Assembly (NCBI RefSeq): GCF_963678635.1
Contig: NC_087064.1
Coordinates: forward strand, 12,431,989-12,495,988
Source: Symsagittifera roscoffensis
Lineage: Eukaryota > Xenacoelomorpha > Acoela > Convolutidae
Direction of reading: 5' to 3'
DNA: 64,000 bases
This document shows positions 12,620 through 23,205 of the stretch, one piece after another; positions within the stretch are counted from its first letter, which is position 1; every line of letters starts with the position of its first letter. The notes beneath the pieces are model-generated. The model had not been told where the DNA came from, made no database searches, and worked only from the letters and a program-made list of their open reading frames with translations. Position numbers and translations under genes: made by a program.

Positions 12620-15600
12620 TAAAACAAATAGGAGCCAATATGGTGCTAACACCAGTGTAAAGTAATGCTTATTTTTTGCAGTGCTGTAGAACAAAAGGTT
12701 TTGATTTTACTAAAAGTTCTTTAATGATTGTAGAAGGCTGTTGTGAATCAAAATGATGAAGAAGAGGAGACAACAAAACAAACAGGATCCAATATGGTGC
12801 TAACACTAGTGTAATGTGATGCTTTTTTTGCAGTGCTTTAGAACAAAAGGTTTTGAAAATATGAAAAATTCAAAAAGGATTGTGAAAGGCTGTTGTGAAT
12901 CAGAAAGATGAAGAAGAGGAGACAACCAAACAAATAGGACCCAATATGGTGCTAACACTAGTGTAATGTGATGCTTTTTTTGCAGTGCTTTAGAACAAAA
13001 GGTTTTGAAAATATGAAAAATTTAAAAAGGATTGTGAAAGGCTGTTGTGAATCAGAAAGATGAAGAAGAGGAGACAACCAAACAAATAGGACCCAATATG
13101 GTGCTAACACTAGTGTAATGTGATGCTTTTTTTTGCAGTGCTTTAGAACAAAAGGTTTTGAAAATATGAAAAATTCAAAAAGGATTGTGAAAGGCTGTTG
13201 TGAATCAAACTGATGAAGAAGAGGACACAATAAATCAAATAGGACCCAATATGGTGCTAACACTAGTGTAATGTGATGCTTTTTTTGCAGTACTTTAGAA
13301 CAAAAGGTTTTGAAAATATGAAAAATTCAAAAAGGATTGTGAAAGGCTGTTGTGAATCAGAAAGATGAAGAAGAGGAGACAGCCAAACAAATAGGACCCA
13401 ATATGGTGCTAACACCAGTGTAAAGTGATGCTTTTTTTTCAGTGTTTAGAACAAAAGGCTTTGAAATTATTAATTATTCATAAGTGATTGAAAAAGGCTG
13501 TGGTGAATCAAATTGATGAAAAAGAGGACACAATAAAACAAATAGGACCCAATATGGTGCTAACACCAGAATAAAGTGATGCTTTTTTGCAGTGCTTTAG
13601 AACAAAAGGTTTTGATTTTACTAAAAATTCATTAAAAATTGAGAAATTCTGTTGTGAATCAAAGTACTGAAAAAAGAGACATAATAAAACAAATAGGATC
13701 CAAATATGGTGCTAACACCAAGGTAAGGTGAAGCTTGTTTTGCAGTGCTTTAGAACAAAAAAGTTTCGATTGTACTAAAAATTATAAAATGATTGTAGAA
13801 GGCTGTTGTGAATCAAACTGATGAAGAAAAGGACACAATAAAACAAATAGGACCCAATATGGTGCTAACATCAGTGTAAAATGATGCTTATTTTTGCAGT
13901 GCTGTAGATCAAAAGGTTTTGATTTTACTGAAAATTATAAAATGATTGTAGAAGGCTGTTGTGAATCAAACTGATGAAGAAGAGGACACAATAAAACAAA
14001 TAGGATCCAATATGGTGCTAACAGTAAAGTAATTGTAATGTGATGCTTTTTTGCAGTGCTTTAGACCAAAAGGTTTTGATTTTACTAAGAATTCATAAAA
14101 AATTGTGAAATTCTGTTGTGAATCATACTACTGAAAAAGGGGACATAATAAAACAAATAGGATCCAAATATGGTGCTAACACCAAGGTAAGGTGAAGCTT
14201 GTTTTGCAGTGCTTTAGAACAAAAAGGTTTCGATTGTACTAAAAATTATAAAATCATTGTAGAAGGCTGTTGTGAATCAAACTGATGAAGAAGAGGACAC
14301 AATAAAACAAATAGGACCCAATATGGTGCTAACATCAGTGTAAAATGATGCTTATTTTTGCAGTGCTGTAGATCAAAAGGTTTTGATTTTACTGAAAATT
14401 ATAAAATGATTGTAGAAGGCTGTTGTGAATCAAACTGATGAAGAAGAGGACACAATAAAACAAATAGGACCCAATATGGTGCTAACACTAGTGTAATGTG
14501 ATGCTTTTTTGCAGTGCTTTAGAACAAAAGGTTTTGAAAATATGAAAAATTCAAAGAGGACTGTGAAAGGCTGTTGTGAATCAAAAAGATGAAGAAGAGG
14601 AGACAACCAAACAAATAGGAGCCAATATGGGCCTAACACCAGTGTAAAGTAATGCTTATTTTTTGCAGTGCTGTAGAACAAAAGGTTTTGATTTTACTAA
14701 AAGTTCTTTAATGATTGTAGAAGGCTGTTGTGAATCAAAATGATGAAGAAGAGGAGACAACAAAACAAACAGGATCCAATATGGTGCTAACACTAGTGTA
14801 ATGTGATGTTTTTTTTGCCGTGCTTTAGAACAAAAGGTTTTGAAAATATGAAAAATTCAAAAAGGATTGTGAAAGGCTGTTGTGAATCAGAAAGATGAAG
14901 AAGAGGAGACAACCAAACAAATAGGACCCAATATGGTGCTAACACTAGTGTAATGTGATGCTTTTTTTGCAGTGCTTTAGAACAAAAGGTTTTGAAAATA
15001 TGAAAAAATTAAAAAGGATTGTGAAAGGCTGTTGTGAATCAGAAAGATGAAGAAGAGGAGACAACCAAACAAATAGGACCCAATATGGTGCTAACACTAG
15101 TGTAATGTGATGCTTTTTTTGCAGTGCTTTAGAACAAAAGGTTTTGAAAATATGAAAAATTCAAAAAGGATTGTGAAAGCCTGTTGTGAATCAAACTGAT
15201 GAAGAAGAGGACACAATAAATCAAATAGGACCCAATATGGTGCTAACACTAGTGTAATGTGATGCTTTTTTTGCAGTGCTTTAGAACAAAAGGTTTTGAA
15301 AATATGAAAAATTCAAAAAGGATTGTGAAAGGCTGCTGTGAATCAGAAAGATAGAGAAGAGGAGACAGCCAAACAAATAGGACCCAATATGGTGCTAACA
15401 CCAGTGTAAAGTGATGCTTTTTTTCAGTGTTTAGAACAAAAGGCTTTGAAATTATTAATTATTCATAAGTGATTGAAAAAGGCTGTGGTGAATCAAATTG
15501 ATGAAAAAGAGGACACAATAAAACAAATAGGACCCAATATGGTGCTAACACCAGAATAAAGTGATGCTTTTTTGCAGTGCTTTAGAACAAAAGGTTTTGA

Positions 15601-16600
15601 TTTTACTAAAAATTCATAAAAAATTGTGAAATTCTGTTGTGAATCAAAGTACTGAAAAAAGGAACATAATAAAACAAATACGATCCAAATATGGTGCTAA
15701 CACCAAGGTAAGGTGAAGCTTGTTTTGCAGTGCTTTAGAACAAAAAAGTTTCGATTGTACTAAAAATTATAAAATGATTGTAGAAGGCTGTTGTGAATCA
15801 AACTGATGAAGAAAAGGACACAATAAAACAAATAGGACCCAATATGGTGCTAACATCAGTGTAAAATGATGCTTATTTTTGCAGTGCTGTAGATCAAAAG
15901 GTTTTGATTTTACTGAAAATTATAAAATGATTGTAGAAGGCGGTTGTGAATCAAACTGATGAAGAAGAGGACACAATAAAACAAATAGGACCCAATATGG
16001 TGCTAACAGTAATGTAATTGTAATGTGATGCTTTTTTGCAGTGCTTTAGACCAAAAGGTTTTGATTTTACTCAGAATTCATAAAAAATTAAGAAATTCTG
16101 TTGTGAATCAAACTACTGAAAAAGGGGACATAATAAAACAAATAGGATCCAAATATGGTGCTAACAGCAAGGTAAGGTGAAGGTTGTTTTTGCAGTGCTT
16201 TAGAACAAAAAGGTTTCGATTGTACTAAAAATTATAAAATCATTGTAGAAGGCTGTTGTGAATCAAACTGATGAAGAAGAGGACACAATAAAACAAATAG
16301 GACCCAATATGGTGCTAACATCAGTGTAAAATGATGCTTATTTTTGCAGTGCTGTAGATCAAAAGGTTTTGATTTTACTGAAAATTATAAAATAATTGTA
16401 GAAGGCTGTTGTGAATCAAACTGATGAAGAAGAGGACACAATAAAACAAATAGGACCCAATATGGTGCTAACACTAGTGTAATGTGATGCTTTTTTTGCA
16501 GTGCTTTAGAACAAAAGGTTTTGAAAATATGAAAAAATCAAAAAGGATTGTGAAAGGCTGTTGTGAATCAAAAAGATGAAGAAGAGGAGACAACCAAACA
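12620..16600. repeat. Thirteen-monomer tandem duplication (about 1,985 bp) in the satellite
   Basis: Monomer order and private variants in about 12,620-14,610 repeat in about 14,610-16,600. Diagnostic pairs: the acttattttttgcag-type monomer at 12,660 and 14,645; the ggctttgaaattattaatt monomer at 13,457 and 15,440; the doubled gtaattgtaatgtg insertion at 14,031 and 16,016; the cttatttttgcagtgctgtagatc monomer at 13,885 and 15,870. Spacing is about 1,985 bp each time. Confidence 0.8.
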
Positions 16601-19600
16601 AATAGGACCCAATATGGTGCTAACACCAGTGTAAAGTGATGCTTTTTTTTTCAGTGTTTAGAACAAAAGGCTTTGAAATTATTAATTATTCATAAGTGAT
16701 TGAAAAAGGCTGTGGTGAATCAAATTGATGAAAAAGAGGACACAATAAAAACAAATAGAACCCAATATGGTGCTAACACCAGAATAAAAAGATGCTTTTT
16801 TGCAGTGCTTTAGAACAAAAGGTTTTGATTTTACTAAAAATTCATAAAAAAAATTGTGAAAGGCTGTTGTGAATCAAACTGATGAAAAAGGGGACATAAT
16901 AAAACAAATAGGACCCAATATGGTGCTAACAGTAATGTAATTGTAATGTGATGCTTTTTTGCAGTGCGTTAGAACAAAAGGTTTTGATTATACTAAGAAT
17001 TCATAAAAAATTGTGAAATTCTGTTGTGAATCAAACTGCTGAAAAAGGGAACATAATAAAACAAATAGGATCCAAATATGGTGCTAACACCAGGGTAAGG
17101 TGAAGCTTGTTTTGCAGTGCTTTAGAACAAAAAGGTTTCGATTGTACTAAAAATTCATAGAAAATTGGGAAATTCTGTTGTGAATCAAATTAATGAAAAA
17201 GAAACAGAATAAAACAAATAGGACCCAATATGGTGCTAACACCAGTGTAAGGTGAAGCTTGTTTTGCAGTGCTTTAGAACAAAAGGTTTCCATTTTATTA
17301 AAAATTCAGAAGTGATTGTGAAAGGCTGTTGTGAATCAAAATGATGAAAAAGAAGACACAATAAAACAAACAGAACCCAATATGGTGCTAACACCAGTGT
17401 AAAATGATGCTTTTTTTTTGCAGTGCTTTCGAACAAAAGGTTTCGATTTTACTAAGAATTCATAAAAAATTGTGAAATTCTGTTGTGAATCAAATTACTG
17501 AAAAAAGGGACATAATAAAACAAATAGGATCCAAATATGGTGCTAACACCAAGGTAAGGTGAAGCTTGTTTTGCAGTGCTTTAGAACAAAAAGATTTCGA
17601 TTGTACTAAAAATTCATAGAAAATGGGGAAATTCTGTTGTGAATCAAAATGATGAAAAAGAAGACACAATAAAACAAAGAGGACCCAATATGGTGCTAAC
17701 ACTTTTGTAATGCGATGCTTTTTTTGCAGTGCTGTAGAACAAAAGATTTTGATTTTACTAAGAAGTCATAAAAATGTGTGAAATTCTGTTGTGAATCAAA
17801 TTAATGAAAAAGAGGACATAGTTAAACAAATAGGACCCAATATGGTGCTAACACCAGTGTAAGATGAAGCTTGTTTTGCAGTGCTTTAGAAGAAAAAATT
17901 TCCATTTTGTTAAAAATTCAGAAGTGATTGTGAAAGGCTGTTGAGAATCAAAATGATGAAAAAGAAGACCCAATAAAACAAATAGGAGCCAATATGGTGC
18001 TAACACCAGTGTAAAGTGATGCTTTTTTTTGCAGTGCTGTAGAACAAAAGGTTTTGATTTTACTAAAAGTTCTTTAATGATTGTAGAAGGCTGTTGTGAA
18101 TCAAAATGATGAAGAAGAGGAGACAACAAAACAAACAGGACCCAATATGGTGCTAACATCATTGTAAAATGATGCTTATTTTTGCAGTGCTGTAGATCAA
18201 AAGCTTTTGATTTTACTGAAAATTATAAAATGATTGTAGAAGGCTGTTGTGAATCAAACTGATGAAGAAGAGGACACAATAAAACAAATAGGACCCAATA
18301 TGGTGCTAACACTAGTGTAATGTGATGCTTTTTTTGCAGTGCTTTAGAACAAAAGGTTTTGATTTTATGAAAAATTCAAAATGGATTGTGAAAGGCTGTT
18401 GTGAATCAGAAAGATGAAGAAGAGGAGACAACCAAACAAATAGGACCCAATATGGTGCTAACACCAGAATAAAGTGATGCTTTTTTGCAGTGCTTTAGAA
18501 CAAGAGGTTTTGATTTTACTAAAAATTCATAAAAAAAATTGTGAAAGGCTGTGAGAATCAAACTGATGAAGAAGAGGACACAATAAAACAAATGGGACCC
18601 AATATGGTGCTAACAGTAATGTAATTGTAATGTGATGCTTTTTTGCAGTGCTTTAGAACAAAAGGTTTTGATTTTACAAAGAGTTCATAAAAAATTGCGA
18701 AATTCTGTTGTGAATCAAACTACTGAAAAAGGGGACATAATAAAACAAATAGGATCCAAATATGGTGCTAACCCCAAGGTAAGGTGAAGCTTGTTTTGCA
18801 GTGCTTTAAAACAAAAAGGTTTCGACTGTACTAAAAATTCATAGAAAATTGGGAAATTTTGTTGTGAATCAAAATGATGAAAAAGAAGACACAATAAAAC
18901 AAATAGGAGCCAATATGGTGCTAACACCAGTGTAAAGTGATGCTTTTTTTTTCAGTGCTGTAGAACAAAAGGTTGTGATTTTACTACAAATTCTTAAATG
19001 ATTGTAGAAGGCTGTTGTGAATCAAAATGATGAAGAAGAGGAGACAACAAAACAAACAGGACCCAATATGGTGCTAACACCAGTGTAAAATGATGCTTTT
19101 TTTGCAGTGCTGTAGAACAAAAGGTTTTGATTTTACTAAAAATTCTTAAATGATTGTAGAAGGCTGTTGTGAATCAAACTGATGAAGAAAAGGACACAAT
19201 AAAACAAATTGGACCCAATATGGTGCTAACACTAGTGTAATGTGATGCTTTTTTTGGAGTGCTTTAGAACAAAAGTTTTTGGTTTTACTGAAAATTCTAA
19301 AATGATTGTAGAAGGCCGTTGTGAATCAAACTGATGAAGAAGACGACATAATAAAACAAATAGGATCCAAATATGGTGCTAACACCAAGGTAAGGTGAAG
19401 CTTGTTTTGCAGTGCTTTAGAACAAAAAGGTTTCGATTGTACTAAAAATTCATAGAAAATTGGGAAATTCTGTTGTGAATCAAAATGATGAAAAAGAAGA
19501 CACAATAAAACAAATAGGAGCCAATATAGTGCTAACACCAGTGTAAAGTGATGCTTTTTTTTCAGTGCTGTAGAACAAAAGGTTTTGATTTTACTAAAAA

Positions 19601-19937
19601 TTCTTAAATGATTGTAGAAGGCTGTTGTGAATCAAACTGATGAAGAAAAGGACACAATAAAACAAATAGGACCCAATATAGTGCTGACACTATTGTAGTG
19701 TGATGCTTTTTTTGCAGTGCTTTAGAACAAAAGGTTTTGATTTTAGTAAAAATTCATAAAAAAATGTGAAAGGCTGTTGTGAATCAAACTGACGAAGAAG
19801 AGGACACAATAAAACAAATAGGACCCATTATGGTGCTAACACCAGTGTAATGTGATGCCTTTTTGCAGTGCTTTAGAACAAAAGGTTTTGATTTCATAAA
19901 TGATTGTAAAAGGCCGTTATGAAACATATCGATGAAA

Positions 19938-19975
19938 AACAAAACCCCCTAAATCCGCCTCTGAAATAGACAGAC
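19938..19975. repeat. End fragment of MITE-like repeat at the satellite edge
   Basis: Immediately after the last recognisable satellite sequence lies accccctaaatccgcctctg. This matches the end of the repeat at 21,646-22,034 (cccctaaatccgccgctc). Only the terminus is present. Confidence 0.45.
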
Positions 19976-20141
19976 TTTTTGTGTAGAATGCGTTGAAAAA
20001 GAGTCGAAATGAACATTAATCAAGAAAAATTTTTGTTCGAAAAAACTGATAACTTTATTCAGATGTGCAGTGCAAAAAATCTCTGGGTAGTTCAAAAAAT
20101 TGCTTGATTATGTTCAATAAGAAAAAGGAAAAGAATAATTG

Positions 20142-20294
20142 TCATCCCAGTTTATCGTCGATGTTTTTGACAAAAAGGACTCCAGCGCCTTCGTACTTGA
20201 TACAGCCAGTGTATGATTGAAGAACCATCTCGGCCAGAGATGCCAATACTAAACCGACTAGCGCCACTTTCGTGATTTTGAAGTCGAAGAAACC
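20142..20294 (-). CDS. Last exon (51 codons with stop), multi-pass membrane protein gene
   Basis: Reads from a 3' splice site (ttgtgttgaag on the minus strand) in phase 0 into GFFDFKITKVALVG and on to a TGA stop, with protein ending in NIDDKLG. It contains one hydrophobic stretch (VALVGLVLASLAEMVL), likely a membrane helix, then a short polar tail. Base composition is richer in G and C and free of stops, unlike the AT-rich flanks. The preceding exon ends in phase 0, so the join is in frame. I do not recognise the family. Confidence 0.6.
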   Translation of the reverse strand, partial: GFFDFKITKVALVGLVLASLAEMVLQSYTGCIKYEGAGVLFVKNIDDKLG

Positions 20295-21156
20295 CTTCAA
20301 CACAAAATGATTCATTTACTTATTCATTCAGATGTTTCCTTTAACTCAGTTACATGACAGAGAACCAACTTCCTTAATTCAGTCTTTAAAGCAAATTTTA
20401 TCCTAAGGAGTGCCCATTGATACTGTTTTAGTGCGCCTTTTTTCGCCAACTGACTGTGAAATTGGTCTAAATAGCATAGCTTTGGGCGCAATCTTTTTAA
20501 ATGCGCTGTCAAAAAGTGACTTTGGTTGTCTAAGAGTTTCCAAAAGTTGCTTAAAAGCTCTTTCGTAAAAAATTTTCTACATTTTCCTCCATCTTCAAAT
20601 TAATGGCCTAAGCATAATTTTAAAGCAAAAATATTAACAGTAGTCGGTTCATTCTGTGCTACTTGTATAGCAACTAAAAATCCTTGCTTAACTTTTGCCC
20701 GTTTAAATCCTTCTAAGCTTTTTCTGTAACCATGAGTCAAAATAAGTTCAACGTAATATCTTAAGTAGCTAAAATGTTCTTTTGCTTGATTGAAAACAAA
20801 AAGTGCTCATTTTTATCCCATGAATGTACCAAGGATTTGGAGCTGTTTTTCTTGGACCATTTTTTTGTCCGGAAGAACTTTTAATATTTCTTAGGGCGCT
20901 TTATTAAAAAAAATACTGTTCTAAAGGCGCTCTTTTTCTGAACTTTCTACTCCTCGTCATTTCAACCCTTCATAATCTGATGAAAAAAGTATGGCTAGCC
21001 GACCCCAAAGTTTACTCGAAAATACAAAAACTTAAGTGTTTTTGGTTAAATCTTCCAACAGTCCCAAAAGGTACTTAACAGTTTTGGCACAAAGTTTTAG
21101 CGTGAAGAAAAATCGATTCGCGATAGCATGTTTCGAAAATGTTGTGGTAGACTTGC
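20295..21156 (-). other. Intron with GC-AG boundaries
   Basis: On the minus strand the upstream exon ends GAACAG and continues GCAAGT, a textbook GC donor, and the intron ends in AAG before the last exon. Both exons are open and in the same phase across the join, which supports the unusual donor. The intron holds AT-rich sequence and no recognised element. Confidence 0.55.
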
Positions 21157-21322
21157 CTGTTCGTCGTCTCTGAATACCATGTAGTGTCTGTTGAATGCGG
21201 AGAACGTGAACAGATACAGAGCCACTCTGGTCATGGTGATGTACAGCACAATGTACATCACACAGCACCCCCTTCCCTCAGAGGTCAAAATCAGAATGGA
21301 GGACACAATCGTCACAACGCAG
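21157..21322 (-). CDS. Internal exon, multi-pass membrane protein gene
   Basis: 166 nt after a good 3' splice site (ccccactttgcag on the minus strand). Reading from the second base it gives C-V-V-T-I-V-S-S-I-L-I-L-T-S-E-G-R, then a second hydrophobic stretch (CCVMYIVLYITMTRVALYLF), then a polar end FNRHYMVFRDDEQ. It therefore encodes two likely membrane segments separated by a short charged turn. It ends exactly on a codon before a GC donor. It belongs with the exon at 20,142 and, less surely, with the one near 22,100-22,361. Confidence 0.6.
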
Positions 21323-21645
21323 CTGCAAAGTGGGGGACGGCTTCTTTTTTCAGATAAAAAATATAATCGTCTTGGCTTCGCTAATATGTTAATATTTGGA
21401 GCAAGAATCCGAAATTGAAATTTTGAAAAAAGGGAGATCGAAAACCTTGCAGTTTTTACAACCAGTTTAACCGACTTCTTTAGCCTAGAAGTGAGAGCAT
21501 TTTGAAAACCGAATTTTAACGCTACACCACTCCACGAAACAACGTCTTAGTCAAAGGTGAACTCAGGAAAAAAACAACACCAAAAAAAGGAAAATTAGTG
21601 GATAGAAGAAAAAATGTTCATGTAGCAGTAAAATAAACTCAGGAA

Positions 21646-22034
21646 GGGCCGGATCTAGGATTTTCTCGATGGGAGGGGGCGGATTTTTTTTAGGTCGACC
21701 AAATTGATTTCCCGAGCTCTCCCCAAACCCAAAGCACTACAAAGACTCAAAAAGACCCTGTTTTGGCCAAAATTTCTGCGCCGCAGGCAAAGTTTTGAAA
21801 AAAAACAGGCCGAAAAAGGCGTTTTTTGGCACATTTGGAAAATTTTGACCAAAAAATCGCGTTTTTTTGGCGCGCGCTCCCCCTCAAAATTAGTATAAAT
21901 TGGCGCCAAAGGGGTCCGTCAGCCAAAATTGGATATCTCAAAATAGTTCAAAGGGGGACCCTTTGGGTCGGCAGGGGGTCGAATCCCTGAAAGGAAAAGA
22001 ACGTCCGCCCCCCCTCCCCTAAATCCGCCGCTCA
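21646..22034 (+). mobile_element. MITE-like dispersed repeat, copy 1
   Basis: About 390 bp, GC-richer than its flanks. The left end (ggccggatctaggatt, gggagggggcgga) and right end (cgtccgccccccctcccc, taaatccgccgctc) are imperfect inverted repeats of each other. The interior includes ggtcgaccaaattgattt, a gagctctcc box and ggcgcgcgctccccctc. The same sequence occurs inverted at 55,031 and 58,590, and in part at 23,015. No coding capacity for a transposase is seen, so it is called non-autonomous; the superfamily is not assigned. It lies in the intron of the minus-strand membrane-protein gene if the exon model above is right. Confidence 0.65.
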
Positions 22035-22096
22035 ACTCGTCAATTTTTAACGCCAATTTATCGTCAGTTTTTAACTGTGAATTTTTAACATCACTC

Positions 22097-22361
22097 AATA
22101 ACTTTCAGCGGAAAAAAGAGCCCTGAAAGTGTCCAAAGATCCATAAGTCATGGCGAGCTGATCTGAGCTAGACTCCAGTCTCCGGATGCCCCCGTAGACC
22201 CAGATCACGTGACCATTAGCGAATACTCCGAAGATACCCAAAAGTAAACTGCACCAGACTGTTACCAGAGTTGCGTAGCACTCCACGCGGTATGAGTCAT
22301 ATCCACTTGAGGAACAGCTGGTCTGGTTGTTAAGGTAGATGAAAGAACTCCTCAAAGACAT
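22097..22361 (-). CDS. Probable first exon, multi-pass membrane protein gene
   Basis: Opens with ATG (MSLRSSFIYLNNQTSCSS), has a possible N-glycosylation site NQTS in the first 15 residues, then one hydrophobic stretch (YATLVTVWCSLLLGIFGVF) and a polar segment rich in acidic and basic residues. The G+C content is above the surroundings, as in the two downstream exons. The exact 3' end is unclear: the only nearby GT donor (GAAA then GTTATT) leaves one base, whereas the exon at 21,322 needs two, so an intermediate exon between 21,323 and 22,096 is likely missing from this model. With all exons the protein would have about four membrane helices. No family recognised. Confidence 0.5.
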
Positions 22362-22379
22362 ATGAAGATATAGTAAACG

Positions 22380-23010
22380 TTGAATTCTCAGTAACGATAA
22401 ATTGTGTGTTGATTGTTGGCACTAATTACTATGGATATATATTCAACCTTTGAGCTCTGATGGAATAGATTTAATTCGGTCAGTTTTGTTAGAACCGTCA
22501 AATATTACAAAAGGCTCGTCAAATATAACAATACAAATAAGCCAAATAGTCACTGCAAGACCTGTTTTCGGAATCGTGTAACCAACAGTCCAATTAAAAG
22601 CAAAAACGCACGTTTAATTTATAAGAGGGACTACTCAACTTCTCGTGATATGAAAGTTTTCGATAACCTGGTTCTTTTTGTAGCTCTTTAGGGACGCAAG
22701 GGTGGGTAAATCGCAAAAATTAATTATTTCAAAAGATTTTGAAGCGATTTCATTGTAAGTCATTACAAACGCGTTTCTGACTTCACTCACTCTAGCTCTC
22801 TAAATTGACAACACAACATAATAAGCGCGGTCGAAGAAAAACGCTTGTTAAAATTGATCACAGTCTTCGATTTAAACAATCAGGTATGGATCTGAAATTT
22901 TTTGAGATACATTTTCTCGAAAGACACTATTCGATGGTCTACATAACTTTCTACGCCGTGCTCAAATGATTTTAGAAAACAAGACAAAACGGTGAAATTT
23001 TTATCAGGCC
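22380..23010. other. Stretch without recognised gene
   Basis: AT-rich sequence upstream of the minus-strand membrane-protein gene. It probably holds that gene's promoter, but I see no definite promoter motif, RNA gene or transposon. Confidence 0.4.
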
Positions 23011-23014
23011 AAGA

Positions 23015-23205
23015 ATAACACAATTTTTTGGAAAATTTTGGCCAAAAACTTGCATTTTTTCGGCGCATGCTCTCTCGTCAAAATTAATAGATATTGCTGC
23101 CCAAAAATTTTTGAAAAACGTGAAATTGTAATTCCTGAAAAAAAATCACAGTGGACACCCTTCGTTTGGTCGAAGGGTCGAATCCCGAGAAGAAGTGTCC
23201 GTCTA
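23015..23205 (+). mobile_element. MITE-like repeat, truncated copy
   Basis: Resembles the right half of the repeat at 21,646: gaaaattttggccaaaaac, a cggcgcatgctctctcgtc box, caaaattaata, and a gggtcgaatccc-type motif before gtccgtctacctaaaat. The GC-rich terminal block is lost and the copy is more diverged. Confidence 0.45.

Larger units (their letters stand above)
1..19935. repeat. Satellite array, about 152-bp monomer, about 130 copies
   Basis: Head-to-tail tandem array from the first base to about 19,935. The landmark gacccaatatggtgctaac recurs every 150-153 bp (for example near 149, 301 and 452). Each monomer continues through a T-rich tract ending in gcagtg, a block reading ttagaacaaaaggttttgat, an A/T-rich variable block, and the conserved tgttgtgaatcaaa. 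The array starts before the window. The variable block separates many subfamilies. I see no transposon, gene or unrelated sequence inside it. The period is not a multiple of three, so the many minus-strand open frames are a by-product of low stop density, not genes. Confidence 0.97.

Noticed and set aside
870-19540. Dozens of minus-strand open frames reading LAPYWVLFVLLCPLLHQFDSQQ-like protein
   Set aside because: They are translations of the 152-bp satellite. The period is not a multiple of three and every frame breaks after one to three monomers.
1-19935. CENP-B box in the satellite
   Set aside because: I looked for the cttcg-tgga-a-cggga pattern and did not find it in the monomers.
20324-20512. 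62-codon minus frame (MTAHLKRLRPKL start)
   Set aside because: It falls in the intron between two better-supported exons and shows no codon or family support.
21655-21941. Overlapping frames on both strands at 21.7-21.9 kb
   Set aside because: They lie within the MITE-like repeat, occur on both strands and have no family resemblance.
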